Shown one piece after another: positions 33,411 to 42,132 of a stretch of 64,000 nt of DNA; position 1 is the stretch's first letter, and every line of letters starts with the position of its first letter. Both the position numbers and the translations under genes were made by a program. The stretch is from Pseudogemmobacter sp044142105. GTDB lineage: Bacteria; Pseudomonadota; Alphaproteobacteria; Rhodobacterales; Rhodobacteraceae. The stretch covers positions 62,001 through 126,000 of the forward strand of contig NZ_JBGTYM010000003.1 in the NCBI RefSeq assembly GCF_044142105.1, given 5' to 3'. The notes under the pieces were generated by a model. It was not told the origin of the DNA. It did no database searches and saw nothing but the letters and a program-made list of their open reading frames with translations.

Positions 33411-34499
33411 TCACTCGCGCAGGAAAGCATGCGCTGCTTCGGGCGCCCAGCGGATATGAAGATGGCTGCCGCGTGCAAGCTGTCCGGTCAGCGGATGACC
33501 GAAGTTCAGCCGCACCGTCAGCGGCGCCCCCCAGGCGGTGCGCGCCGATACCGTGGTATTGTTGCCCAGAAAGGTCAAATCCTCGACCGTCACCGGAAGC
33601 GTCGCGCCATCAGGGCCGGGCGCCCGATCCAGTTCGATCCGCTCGGGGCGCAACATGAGATCGGCCTTCGCCCCTGCCCTGCCCTGCCCATGCAACGGCA
33701 CCGCCGCGACACGCGTGCCATCCGGGAAGCGCAGCCCAGTGCGCTGCCCCGCCACATCCGAAAGCTCCCCCGGAAGAAAGGCGCTGTCGCCGATGAAATC
33801 CGCCACGAAGCGGGTGGCGGGTTCGGCATAAAGTTCCGGTCCCGTGCCGACCTGCTCGATCCGGCCCTTGTTGAAAATGGCGATGCGATCCGACAGGCGC
33901 AGCGCCTCTTCCTGATCATGCGTGACATACAGGATCGTGACCCCGGTTTCCTGGTGGATGCGGCGGATCTCGAACTGAATCTCCTCGCGCAGCTTCTTGT
34001 CCAGGGCCGAAAGCGGTTCGTCCATCAACAGGACTGGCGGATCATAGACCAGTGCGCGGGCCAGCGCGACGCGTTGCTGCTGCCCGCCCGACATATTGGC
34101 GGGCATCCGGTCCTCGAACCCTTCCAGACGGACAAGCGCCAGCGCCCGCTTCACCCGCTCGGCGATTTCGGTGCTGCCCATCCGCCGCACGCGCAGCGGG
34201 AAGGCCACGTTCTCGCCCACGCTCAGATGCGGAAACAGGGTATAGCGCTGGAAGACCATCCCGATGTTGCGCTTGTGCGACGGCGTGTTCAGGATCGACT
34301 GGCCGCGCAGCCGGATATCCCCAGCGGTCGGGTCCTGGAACCCGGCAAGGATATAGAGCGTCGTCGATTTGCCCGATCCCGAAGGACCAAGGAAGGTCAT
34401 GAACTCGCCCTCGGCAATGGTCAGGTCGACCCTGTCCGTGGCCACGACATCGCCATAGAGCTTTCGGATACCGTCGATTTGAAGATAAGGAACAGTCAT
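33411..34499 (-). CDS. ABC transporter ATPase, spermidine/putrescine (PotA) type
   Basis: A 362-aa ATPase with a C-terminal TOBE-type regulatory domain (about 285-360). Walker A is GPSGSGKST, the Q-loop GMVFQRYTLFPHLSV, the signature MSGGQQQRVALARAL (Met in place of the usual Leu), Walker B VLLMDEPLSALD and switch YVTHDQEEAL. The ATG at 34499 overlaps the permease stop by ATGA. Last gene of the long minus-strand operon. Homologues import polyamines, GABA-like amines or other small organic cations. Confidence 0.93.
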   Translation of the reverse strand: MTVPYLQIDGIRKLYGDVVATDRVDLTIAEGEFMTFLGPSGSGKSTTLYILAGFQDPTAGDIRLRGQSILNTPSHKRNIGMVFQRYTLFPHLSVGENVAFPLRVRRMGSTEIAERVKRALALVRLEGFEDRMPANMSGGQQQRVALARALVYDPPVLLMDEPLSALDKKLREEIQFEIRRIHQETGVTILYVTHDQEEALRLSDRIAIFNKGRIEQVGTGPELYAEPATRFVADFIGDSAFLPGELSDVAGQRTGLRFPDGTRVAAVPLHGQGRAGAKADLMLRPERIELDRAPGPDGATLPVTVEDLTFLGNNTTVSARTAWGAPLTVRLNFGHPLTGQLARGSHLHIRWAPEAAHAFLRE

Positions 34500-35296
34500 T
34501 CGGATTTGCCTTTGCGAAGCAGCGCGGCAAGGACCATCAGCACAACGGTCAGCGCGACAAGAAGGGTCGAAGCGGCGGCGATCACCGGGGTCAGATCCTG
34601 TCGCAGCGTCGTCCAGACCTTGACGGGCAGGGTCTGAAGGCTGGGCGAGGCCATGAAGATCGCCAGGACGACCTCGTCCCAGGAAATCAGGAAGGAAAAG
34701 ATCGCCGCCGAGAACAGGCCGTGGCGGATCGCGGGAAGAGTGACGCGCAGGCGCGCCTCCCACGGGCTGGCGCCGCAAAGGATCGCAGCCTCCTCGATCG
34801 CCGGGTCAAAAGTCTCCAGCGCGCCCGAGATCGTGATGATGGCAAAGGGCAGCGCCACGATCAGATGGGCGATGACAAAGCCCGGCAGGGTGCCGTTCAG
34901 ACCAAGCCGCAGAAAGGCGGCGTACAGCGCGACTGCGACGATCACGACCGGCAGGACCATCGGCGTCAGGAAGAAGGCCCGCAGGACCGCCCGGCCGCGA
35001 AACCGCCCGCGCACCAGCGCAAGCGCGGCCAGAAGCCCGAACCCGACCGACAGGACCATGACGATCACGCCGATCTTGGCCGAGGTGAAAGCCGCCTCGA
35101 GCCAGCGCGGATCGGCAAAAAGATCCTGATACCATTTCAGTGTCCAGTCCGGCGGCGGAAAGATCAGCCAGCGCGACGAGCCGAAGGACAGCGCGATGAT
35201 GAACAGGATCGGCAAAAGGAGGAACAGCGCCATCGCCGCGCAGATCGTGGCCAGGATCCAGCGCCAGGCGCCCAGCTTGTCGAAATCGAGCAGCAT
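34496..35296 (-). CDS. ABC transporter permease, PotC type
   Basis: A 266-aa membrane protein with six hydrophobic segments. The coupling loop reads DPAIEEAAILCGASPWEARLRV, standard for PotC-like permeases, after LIVALPFAIITISGALETF. It starts at 35296, overlapping the stop of the other permease gene by 1 bp, and ends in a 4-bp overlap with the ATPase gene. Confidence 0.93.
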   Translation of the reverse strand: MLLDFDKLGAWRWILATICAAMALFLLLPILFIIALSFGSSRWLIFPPPDWTLKWYQDLFADPRWLEAAFTSAKIGVIVMVLSVGFGLLAALALVRGRFRGRAVLRAFFLTPMVLPVVIVAVALYAAFLRLGLNGTLPGFVIAHLIVALPFAIITISGALETFDPAIEEAAILCGASPWEARLRVTLPAIRHGLFSAAIFSFLISWDEVVLAIFMASPSLQTLPVKVWTTLRQDLTPVIAAASTLLVALTVVLMVLAALLRKGKSE

Positions 35297-36129
35297 CAGC
35301 GCGCCTCCTTCGGTTCGAAAAAGCGCAGCTGAAGAGCATAGAGCCCCAGCGTCACCACCAGCAGCAGGAAGGCGGCGGCCCCGCCCATGCCCCAGTTCAC
35401 CAGGCTCTGGACCTGCTGCACGATCAGCTCGGGCAGCATCATGTTGGCGGTTCCGCCCAGAAGCGAAGGCGTCACGAAATAGCCAAGCGACATGACAAAG
35501 ACCATCAGACCGCCCGAGACCAGGCCCGGCGCAGCCAGGGGCAGCAGGACCCGGCGCAGCGCCTGCCCCCGCGTGGCGCCGCACAGGGCGGCAGCCTGCA
35601 GGATGGCGGGGTCGATCTTCCTGATCACACCGACCAGCGGCAGGATCATGAAGGGCAGCATGATATAGACCATGCCGATGGTGACGCCGATAAGGTTGTT
35701 GGTCAGTTGCAGGGGCTGGTCGATCAGCCCGATCGCCATCAGCGCACGGTTGATCAGCCCGGTCTGTTGCAGCAGCACCATCCAGGCATAGGTCCGCGCC
35801 AGAAGGTTGGTCCACATCGACAGAAGGATCACCGCGAACAGGATCGCCGCCCAGGGCCGCGGCAGGATCGCCAGGGCCCAGGCCACCGGGAAGGCGATCA
35901 GGATGGTCACCGCGGTCACCAGCCCTGCCACGAAGAAGGTGTTGAGGAAGACCTTCGCATAGGTCGCACTGCCCAGAAGGGCGGCGTAATTCTGCAGGCC
36001 CAGCTCCGGTTCCGTCACTGACCGCATCAGCAGCGCCGCGACCGGGATGATGAAAAAGGCAGCGAGCAGCAGGATCGCGGGCATGGCAAAGCCAAGGCCC
36101 GACCCGCGGCGGGTTGTGGCGGTCGACAT
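35296..36129 (-). CDS. ABC transporter permease, PotB type
   Basis: A 277-aa membrane protein with six hydrophobic segments and the coupling loop KIDPAILQAAALCGATRGQA followed by LRRVLLPLAAPGLVSGGLMV. The ATG at 36129 has GAAGGA about 8 bp upstream. It is separated from the binding-protein gene by 70 bp containing a strong hairpin. Confidence 0.93.
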   Translation of the reverse strand: MSTATTRRGSGLGFAMPAILLLAAFFIIPVAALLMRSVTEPELGLQNYAALLGSATYAKVFLNTFFVAGLVTAVTILIAFPVAWALAILPRPWAAILFAVILLSMWTNLLARTYAWMVLLQQTGLINRALMAIGLIDQPLQLTNNLIGVTIGMVYIMLPFMILPLVGVIRKIDPAILQAAALCGATRGQALRRVLLPLAAPGLVSGGLMVFVMSLGYFVTPSLLGGTANMMLPELIVQQVQSLVNWGMGGAAAFLLLVVTLGLYALQLRFFEPKEAR

Positions 36130-36156
36130 CGTCGGGTCCTTCAGTCGGTCGGGGAT

Positions 36157-36185
36157 CCCCGGGCGAAGCTCTGTCCCGCCCGGGG
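36157..36185 (-). promoter_or_regulatory. Intercistronic hairpin between binding protein and permease
   Basis: CCCCGGGC (36157-36164) and GCCCGGGG (36178-36185) form a perfect 8-bp stem with a 13-base loop; a short palindrome CGGGGATCCCCG adjoins it. It lies between the binding-protein stop and the PotB-type start, without a T-tract. Likely protects the binding-protein mRNA. Confidence 0.6.
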
Positions 36186-36199
36186 CTGCGGTGAGGCGG

Positions 36200-37207
36200 C
36201 TATTGCGCCTGCCAGGCGTACCAGCGGTTGCCGATCTCGTCGCGATGCGCGGCCCAATAGGCCAGATCGGCATTGATCTGAAGCGCGGTCTGCGCATCGG
36301 GCAGCGTGGCACGCACCGCCGGGTCCATCAGCTCGGCCGAGCCAAGGTTGATCGGCGCATAGCCCGAGGCGGCGGCAAAGGCGGCCTGCCCTTCGGCGCT
36401 CGTCGCCTCGGCGATAAACTTCATCGCCGCCTCTTTGTTCTTGGCCCCTTTCGGCACGACAAGCGCATCGGCGGCCGTGATGTTCTGATCCCAGCTTATG
36501 CCCACGTCCATCCCGTCGGCCTTCAGTGCCGCCAGACGCCCATTCCAGAAAAAGCCGATCGGCGCCTCGCCCGAAGCCAGAAGCTGCTGGCTCTGCGCGC
36601 CGCCTTCCCACCAGATGATGTCAGACTTGATCGTGTCGAGCTTCTTGAACGCGCGGTCCAGATCAAGCGGGTAAAGTTCTTCGGGCTTCACCCCATCGGC
36701 CAGCAAGGCCGCTTCGATCACGCCCGGCGCCGACCATTTGTAGAAGGTGCGCTTGCCGGGGAATTTCTGGGTGTCGAACAGATCCGCAAGCGTCGCAGGC
36801 TGCGCGCCCGAAAAATTGGCCGGGTTCCAGCCCAGCACGAAGGAATAGTAGAACGATCCCACCGCGAAGTCCGAAACGAAACGCGGATCCAGCTTGGTCT
36901 TGTCGATCACGCTGAAATCCAGCGGCTCAAGCAGCCCCTGCCCGCCCGCCTGCAAGGCCCAGTCGAATTCGGCATCGACCACGTCCCAGGTCACGGCGCC
37001 GGCTTCGACCATGGCTTTGATCTTGCCGTAATCGGTCGGCCCGTCCTGCACCACGGCGATGCCGGTCTTCTCGGTGAAGGGCGCGGCCCAATGTTCCGTC
37101 TGCGCATCCTGGGTCGTGCCGCCCCAGGACGTGAACACCATGTCATCTGCTCGTGCGCTGCCCGCAAAGGCAGTGGCGACAGCGAGCGCCAGAAGCGTCT
37201 TCTTCAT
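36200..37207 (-). CDS. ABC transporter substrate-binding protein, spermidine/putrescine (PotD) type
   Basis: A 335-aa periplasmic receptor. The signal peptide is MKKTLLALAVATAFAGSARA (about 1-20). The fold is recognised by FTSWGGTTQDAQTEHWAAPF, GAVTWDVVDAEFDWALQAG and PGKRTFYKWSAPGVIEAALL. GGGAGGAGAG lies upstream of the ATG at 37207. It is 26 bp after the aldehyde dehydrogenase gene and so part of the same catabolic operon; its ligand is presumably the substrate of the monooxygenase and dehydrogenase encoded upstream. Confidence 0.9.
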   Translation of the reverse strand: MKKTLLALAVATAFAGSARADDMVFTSWGGTTQDAQTEHWAAPFTEKTGIAVVQDGPTDYGKIKAMVEAGAVTWDVVDAEFDWALQAGGQGLLEPLDFSVIDKTKLDPRFVSDFAVGSFYYSFVLGWNPANFSGAQPATLADLFDTQKFPGKRTFYKWSAPGVIEAALLADGVKPEELYPLDLDRAFKKLDTIKSDIIWWEGGAQSQQLLASGEAPIGFFWNGRLAALKADGMDVGISWDQNITAADALVVPKGAKNKEAAMKFIAEATSAEGQAAFAAASGYAPINLGSAELMDPAVRATLPDAQTALQINADLAYWAAHRDEIGNRWYAWQAQ

Positions 37208-37233
37208 GTTCTCTCCTCCCATGAAATCTGTTT

Positions 37234-38697
37234 TCAGCGCATGACGAACGGGTCGGGGATCGGATCGTCCGAAGTCCGAAGCCAGACCGCCTTGACCGCG
37301 GTGTAATCAAGCGCGGCGGCAAGCCCACCCTCGCGCCCGTGGCCCGAAAGGCCGTGGCCGCCAAAGGGTACGATGGGCGACACCGCACGGTAGGTATTGA
37401 CCCAGACGATCCCGGCGCGGATGCCGCGGATCATGCGATGGGCTCGGGTCAGGTTCTGGGTGAAAACGCCCGACGCCAATCCGAAAGCCGTGTCATTGGC
37501 CAGGGCCAGCGCCTCGGCCTCGGTGGCAAAGCTGCGCACCGACAGGACGGGGCCGAAGAATTCTTCGTTCAGGGCTGGCGCCTCCGGCGCGTCGGAACAG
37601 TCCAGGATGGTGGGCGGAAAGTAGAACCCCGCCCCGGCCGGGGCCCTGCCGCCGGTGATCACCCGCGCACCTGCGGCGACAGAGCGGGCGATCAGATCCA
37701 CAATCCGGTCGCGCTGACGCGCGGTGCACAGCGGCCCGACCTCGGTCTCCATCCGGTCGGGCGCGCCGATGGCCACGGCCTCGGCCTTGGCCTTCAGCCG
37801 GGCAAGAAAGGCCTCCTTCACGCTGTCCTGCACCAGCAGCCGCGATCCCGCGACGCAGCTTTGCCCGGTCGCCGCAAAGATACCCGCAACCTGGGCATTG
37901 GCCGCACTGTCCAGATCGGCATCGTCAAAGACGATGAAGGGCGATTTGCCGCCCAGTTCCAAAGAGACCCGCGCCAGATTGTCGGCGCTGGCGCGGACGA
38001 TGTGGCGCGCGGTTTCGGGGCCGCCGGTAAAGGCGATATGGGCCACGAGCGGATGGCTGGTCAGCGCCCGGCCCGCATCGGGGCCGCCGGTCAGGATATT
38101 GACCACGCCGGGCGGGAAGCCCGCCTCATGCACCAGTCGCGCGAATTCCAGAAGCGGCGCAGGCCCGTCTTCCGACGCCTTCAGCACCACGGTACAGCCC
38201 GCCGCCAGCGCCGGGCCAAGCTTGACCGCCGACAGGAAAAGCTGGCTGTTCCAGGGCACGATGGCCGCCACCACGCCCACCGGTTCGCGCCGCAGCCAGA
38301 CTTCCATATCCGGCTTGTCGACCGGCAGATGCGCGCCCTCGATCTTATCGGCAAGGCCCGCATAATAGCGATAATATTCCGCGACATAGGCAATCTGCGC
38401 GCTGGTCTCCCGCAGGATCTTTCCGGTGTCCCGCGTCTCAAGCGCGGCCAGACGCGGCGCCGCCGCCTGAACCAGATCGGCCAGCCGGTACAGCAGCTTT
38501 CCGCGCGCCGTCGCCGTCAGCCCGGGCCACGGCCCCTGCACAAAGGCGCGCTCCGCCGCCTGCACCGCCCGATCAACCTCTGCCGCATCGGCCAGGGGCA
38601 TCACCGCCCAGGCGGTTCCGCGTGCCGGGTCAAGGCTTTCGAACGTCGCCGCCCCGTCTTCGAAACGGCCGTCGATATAGTGCTGGAAGCGGTCCAT
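37234..38697 (-). CDS. NAD(P)-dependent aldehyde dehydrogenase
   Basis: A 487-aa ALDH-superfamily enzyme with the full catalytic set: Asn150 (VPWNSQ), general-base Glu247 (SLELGGKSP) and nucleophile Cys281 (TGQSCVAGS). It oxidises an aldehyde to an acid. Its place between a luciferase-like monooxygenase gene and an ABC importer suggests it acts on the aldehyde released by oxidative cleavage of the imported compound. GGAGCCGAG precedes the start. Confidence 0.94.
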   Translation of the reverse strand: MDRFQHYIDGRFEDGAATFESLDPARGTAWAVMPLADAAEVDRAVQAAERAFVQGPWPGLTATARGKLLYRLADLVQAAAPRLAALETRDTGKILRETSAQIAYVAEYYRYYAGLADKIEGAHLPVDKPDMEVWLRREPVGVVAAIVPWNSQLFLSAVKLGPALAAGCTVVLKASEDGPAPLLEFARLVHEAGFPPGVVNILTGGPDAGRALTSHPLVAHIAFTGGPETARHIVRASADNLARVSLELGGKSPFIVFDDADLDSAANAQVAGIFAATGQSCVAGSRLLVQDSVKEAFLARLKAKAEAVAIGAPDRMETEVGPLCTARQRDRIVDLIARSVAAGARVITGGRAPAGAGFYFPPTILDCSDAPEAPALNEEFFGPVLSVRSFATEAEALALANDTAFGLASGVFTQNLTRAHRMIRGIRAGIVWVNTYRAVSPIVPFGGHGLSGHGREGGLAAALDYTAVKAVWLRTSDDPIPDPFVMR

Positions 38698-38708
38698 CTC
38701 GGCTCCTT

Positions 38709-39746
38709 TCAGGCGAAGGCGGGCATCACATCGCGGATCAGACGCTCAAGCGAGGCCTTCTTGCGCTCGAAACTCATGCCGGTGTCGATCCAGAAGCTGA
38801 ACTCATCATATCCCAGCGCCTCATAACTCTTGATCCGCCGGATCACCTCGGCCGGTTCGCCGATGATCTGGTTCTTGCGCATCGCGGCGGCGGAATAGAA
38901 CGGATGGGCGGCGATCTCGGCCTCGGTCAGCTCCTGGATCAGGCCCTGCGAGATCGGGCGCTCATTCTTGAACCAGGCGCCGAAGTAGCAATAGAACCGG
39001 TTGATCTCTTCCGCCGCCAACTGGGCATCGGCCTCGTCGCTGGCGACATAGGCGTGGCGCAGCACCATGATCTTCGGGCGCGGCACCTGCGGATGGGCGG
39101 CACAGGCGGTGTTGAAGCGCTCCATCAGGCTGACCACCTCTTCGTCGCCCAGATGCAGCGGCGTGACCTGGACATTGCAGCCATTGGCAACCGCGAAATC
39201 ATGGCTGCTCGGGTCGCGGGCGGCGACCCAGATCGGCGGACCCGGCTGTTGCAGCGGCTTGGGTGAAGAGGTGGTCTTGGGGAACTGCCAATATTGCCCA
39301 TCATGCGCGTAATCGCCCTGCCACAGCGCCTTGACCGCCGGAATCAACTCGCGCATGCGCCCGCCGGCATTCCACGCATCCAGCCCCGGCATCAGCCGCT
39401 CGTATTCGAAACTGTAGGCCCCGCGCGCGATGCCCAGATCAAGCCGCCCATCCATGATCAGGTCGGCCATCGCGGCCTCGCCCGCAAGACGGATCGGGTG
39501 CCAGAAGGGCGCGATCACCGTGCCCGTGCCCAGGCGCACATTCCGCGTCCGCCGCGCCAGATCGACAAGATTCAGCAACGGATTCGGCGCGATGGTGAAG
39601 TTCATGCCATGGTGTTCGCCGGTCCAGATCGCATGCATGCCGCCCTCGTCGGCGATCCTGCACAGTTCAATCATCTGATCGTAAAGATCTTTTTCGTCCT
39701 GATCGGGCGTAACCCGTTCCATGTGAATGAAAAGAGAGAACTTCAT
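38709..39746 (-). CDS. LLM-class (luciferase-like) flavin-dependent monooxygenase
   Basis: A 345-aa TIM-barrel protein of the bacterial luciferase family that uses reduced flavin and O2. Supporting blocks: MHAIWTGEHHGMNFTIAPNP, RNVRLGTGTVIAPFWHPIRL, IMDGRLDLGIARGAYSFEYE and PPIWVAARDPSS. It overlaps the flavin reductase gene by ATGA, so the pair very probably forms a two-component monooxygenase. The substrate is not evident. Confidence 0.92.
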   Translation of the reverse strand: MKFSLFIHMERVTPDQDEKDLYDQMIELCRIADEGGMHAIWTGEHHGMNFTIAPNPLLNLVDLARRTRNVRLGTGTVIAPFWHPIRLAGEAAMADLIMDGRLDLGIARGAYSFEYERLMPGLDAWNAGGRMRELIPAVKALWQGDYAHDGQYWQFPKTTSSPKPLQQPGPPIWVAARDPSSHDFAVANGCNVQVTPLHLGDEEVVSLMERFNTACAAHPQVPRPKIMVLRHAYVASDEADAQLAAEEINRFYCYFGAWFKNERPISQGLIQELTEAEIAAHPFYSAAAMRKNQIIGEPAEVIRRIKSYEALGYDEFSFWIDTGMSFERKKASLERLIRDVMPAFA

Positions 39747-40669
39747 CTCGCCTGCCCTTCCGCGTTCCGCGCCACGCGCCCTTTTTCATGAGTGCCGAAA
39801 TACGTGCCGAAATTGCCCATCCGCGATTCATCGGCGAGCCGCTCGAGCATGATGCGCAACGCGGGATCGGTGACATCGTCCAGCGCATCCGGCGCAAGCT
39901 CGACAAAGGCCCCCTGCCCCGGCACGCAATCCGCCGCCGCCGGGCAGCGCAACGCGATATGCTGGGTGCCCAGCTGGGCGTCTTCGTAGACAGAATAGAC
40001 CGAGCCGGGTTCCGCCGCGATCTTCAACCGCTCGAACAGCCCGGCAAGCGCGGCCTGAATGCCCGCGCGCCCGACGCGGACCATGGGAACCGAGGTCCCG
40101 CCTCGACCGTCATCGACCAGAAGCACCCGCCCGACGCTTTCGATGATCGCCGACAAGACCACATCCGGCCCTGCCGGGAGCTCCTGCGCCGTGGCCGAAG
40201 GCGTGACATAGGCGCCACGATAATAGCCCAGGCCCGGATGCGGGCTGGCCCCGAACCCACCGATCCGGCCCAGAAGGATCGTATGGTCCCCGGTCGGAAT
40301 CGCCTGTTCCATCGCACAGTCGAACCAGGCCGCGACCCCCTGGATCAGCGGGGCGCCAACCGGGCCTCGCCGCCACTCCACCGTCGAGAAACGGTCTGCG
40401 ACCGGACGGGCAAATGTCGTCGAAACATCCTTCTGGCTTTCGGCCAGGATATTGACCGCAAACCCTCGTGCGCTGCGAAAGGCCTCAAGATTGGCCGACT
40501 TGTTCGCGATCGACACCAGCAGCAGCGGCGGATCGAGCGAGACCGAGGCAAAGGAATTGGCGGTGAAGCCAAGCGGATTTCCCGCGGGATCGATGGCTGT
40601 CACCACCGTCACGCCAGTCATGAAGCAGCCGAAGGCGTCGCGCAGGGCGCGGGGATCGACCTCGGTCAT
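39743..40669 (-). CDS. Flavin reductase with a C-terminal extension
   Basis: A 308-aa protein. Residues 1-155 are a flavin-reductase domain (FGCFMTGVTVVTAID, GFTANSFASVSLDPPLLLVS, TGDHTILLGRIGGFG) that supplies FMNH2 or FADH2 to the adjacent LLM monooxygenase. The last 150 residues (from about VVLSAIIESVGRVLLVDDGR) are not part of that domain; the first strand looks like a NUDIX- or ACT-type regulatory start but no NUDIX box is present. Overlaps both neighbours by 4 bp. Confidence 0.88.
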   Translation of the reverse strand: MTEVDPRALRDAFGCFMTGVTVVTAIDPAGNPLGFTANSFASVSLDPPLLLVSIANKSANLEAFRSARGFAVNILAESQKDVSTTFARPVADRFSTVEWRRGPVGAPLIQGVAAWFDCAMEQAIPTGDHTILLGRIGGFGASPHPGLGYYRGAYVTPSATAQELPAGPDVVLSAIIESVGRVLLVDDGRGGTSVPMVRVGRAGIQAALAGLFERLKIAAEPGSVYSVYEDAQLGTQHIALRCPAAADCVPGQGAFVELAPDALDDVTDPALRIMLERLADESRMGNFGTYFGTHEKGRVARNAEGQAR

Positions 40670-41460
40670 GCCCGGATCCTTTCGCTGTCCAGCCAGGCCG
40701 AAAGCGCCTGGGTCACGGCATCGGGGGCCGTCAGGTTCACCATATGCCGATGGCCCGCGATCACCACCGCCCGGCCCTGCGGCGCCATCCCGGCCATCGC
40801 CCGGGCCATGTCGGGGGTCGAGTTCAGGTCATTCTCGCCGGTCAGCACCAGAAAGGGTCCGGCAATCTCGCCCAGCCGCCCGGCATAGACGCCATCCCCC
40901 TCGGCGAAGGCGCGATAAGCGGCGGCATAGCCCGCCTGGGGCACCGTGCGAAGCCAGCCCGCCACCGTTTCGCGCACAGCCCCGTCCTCGGGCGAAAACC
41001 AGCGGGCCAGCGGCGCCTCGATGCCCGCCTGCCCTGCCGCGATCTCGGCCGCCCGGGCCTCGACAGCGGCGCGCGCCTCGGCCGAACGGCGGTGAACGCC
41101 ATTCAGCAGGGCTGTCCGGCTGACCAGCGCCGGATGGTCGATCGCAAGACCCGTCGCGATCAAGGCCCCCATCGAATGCCCGGCGACAGCCACTGGGCCA
41201 AGCTCAAGCGCCGACACCACGCGGGCGGCCCAGTTCACATAATCCGGCAGGCGCGGCGCGCAGGGCAGGCCGTCGCTGCCGCCATGGCCTGGCATGTCGA
41301 CCGCGATCACCCGGGCCCGCCGCGACAGATCGGCGATCTGCGGGCCCCAGGCTTCCGCCCGCATCCCGACACCATGGATCAACAGCAGGGGCGCACCCGC
41401 GCCCGCCTCGATCACGCGGACCGTGGCGCCGTCAGACAGATGCAGGGTTCGCGACATCAT
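40666..41460 (-). CDS. Alpha/beta hydrolase
   Basis: A 264-aa serine hydrolase. The oxyanion block is LLLIHGVGMRAEAWGP, the nucleophile is Ser96 in AGHSMGAL, the acid is in TGENDLNSTP, and the histidine in AGHRHMVNL. It probably hydrolyses an ester, lactone or carbamate formed in the monooxygenase pathway, analogous to RutD in pyrimidine degradation. It overlaps the PF06684 gene by 29 bp; the start may be either of two adjacent ATG codons. Confidence 0.88.
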   Translation of the reverse strand: MMSRTLHLSDGATVRVIEAGAGAPLLLIHGVGMRAEAWGPQIADLSRRARVIAVDMPGHGGSDGLPCAPRLPDYVNWAARVVSALELGPVAVAGHSMGALIATGLAIDHPALVSRTALLNGVHRRSAEARAAVEARAAEIAAGQAGIEAPLARWFSPEDGAVRETVAGWLRTVPQAGYAAAYRAFAEGDGVYAGRLGEIAGPFLVLTGENDLNSTPDMARAMAGMAPQGRAVVIAGHRHMVNLTAPDAVTQALSAWLDSERIRA

Positions 41461-42034
41461 GGCCCAGATCTTTCAGATCCTGATAACGGTCGCCGATCCG
41501 GTGATGTGGGCGCCCCCCGGTCGAGGCCCCCAGCGCGACGACGATCTCATCCTCGGCCGGCGCGTCGGGAATCGAAAAATGCACCGTCTGGTAATGCGAC
41601 CGGCGGCCTTCGTCATGCTTGTCCATCAACGGGATCATCAGCGGCGTATTGGCCGCGCCACGCACATTGGTGAAGGCCAGATAGGTCTTGGCCCCGACGG
41701 CCTGACGATAGTGATTGCCAAAGCGAAGGGTGTGGATCAGCGCATTCGCATGTTCAAGTTCGCCGCGCAGGCCGACCACCGCCGCCTTGCCATAGCCTTC
41801 GACATTCCCGGCCCCGCCGGCAGCGTCGAGAATCATCGCCGTCAGCAGCGCGCCCAGCTCGGGCGCCACATCGTGGATTTCGGGCTTGAGGTCTTCGACA
41901 AAGCCGCGCCCGGCCCAGGGATTGGTCACGACCGCGGCAGCGCCGATCAGTTTCAACGGTCGGGCAGCGGCGCGACCGCCTTCGATCAGGGTGGTTTCGA
42001 CGAAGGTCAGGGTTTTGCGAATCTGCGCGGGCAT
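41432..42034 (-). CDS. Amino acid synthesis family protein (PF06684/DUF1185)
   Basis: A 200-aa protein. The segments KLIGAAAVVTNPWAGRGFVE, GYGKAAVVGLRGELEHANA and GAKTYLAFTNVRGAANTPLM identify the family, whose name comes from an early genetic assignment and whose chemistry is not established. It is the first gene of the ten-gene operon, so it may act on, or respond to, the imported compound itself. The start lies 30 bp from a FadR-type palindrome. Confidence 0.85.
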   Translation of the reverse strand: MPAQIRKTLTFVETTLIEGGRAAARPLKLIGAAAVVTNPWAGRGFVEDLKPEIHDVAPELGALLTAMILDAAGGAGNVEGYGKAAVVGLRGELEHANALIHTLRFGNHYRQAVGAKTYLAFTNVRGAANTPLMIPLMDKHDEGRRSHYQTVHFSIPDAPAEDEIVVALGASTGGRPHHRIGDRYQDLKDLGHDVANPASV

Positions 42035-42063
42035 GGGGCACTCCGATGGCTTCGGGCAAGAAG

Positions 42064-42075
42064 ATGGTATACCAT
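42064..42075. promoter_or_regulatory. FadR/GntR-type operator ATGGTATACCAT
   Basis: A perfect 12-bp palindrome containing TGGTATACCA, the classic core of FadR-subfamily operators (TGGT-N2-ACCA type). It stands between the divergent ten-gene operon and the GntR gene. A second, weaker repeat CAAGT-GAT-ACTTG follows (42088-42100). Very probably the binding site of the GntR protein encoded at 42133. Confidence 0.75.
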
Positions 42076-42132
42076 ATTACGGAATGTCAAGTGATACTTG
42101 CGTCTGGCCCTTCGGCCCCCTAAGCTGCGACA

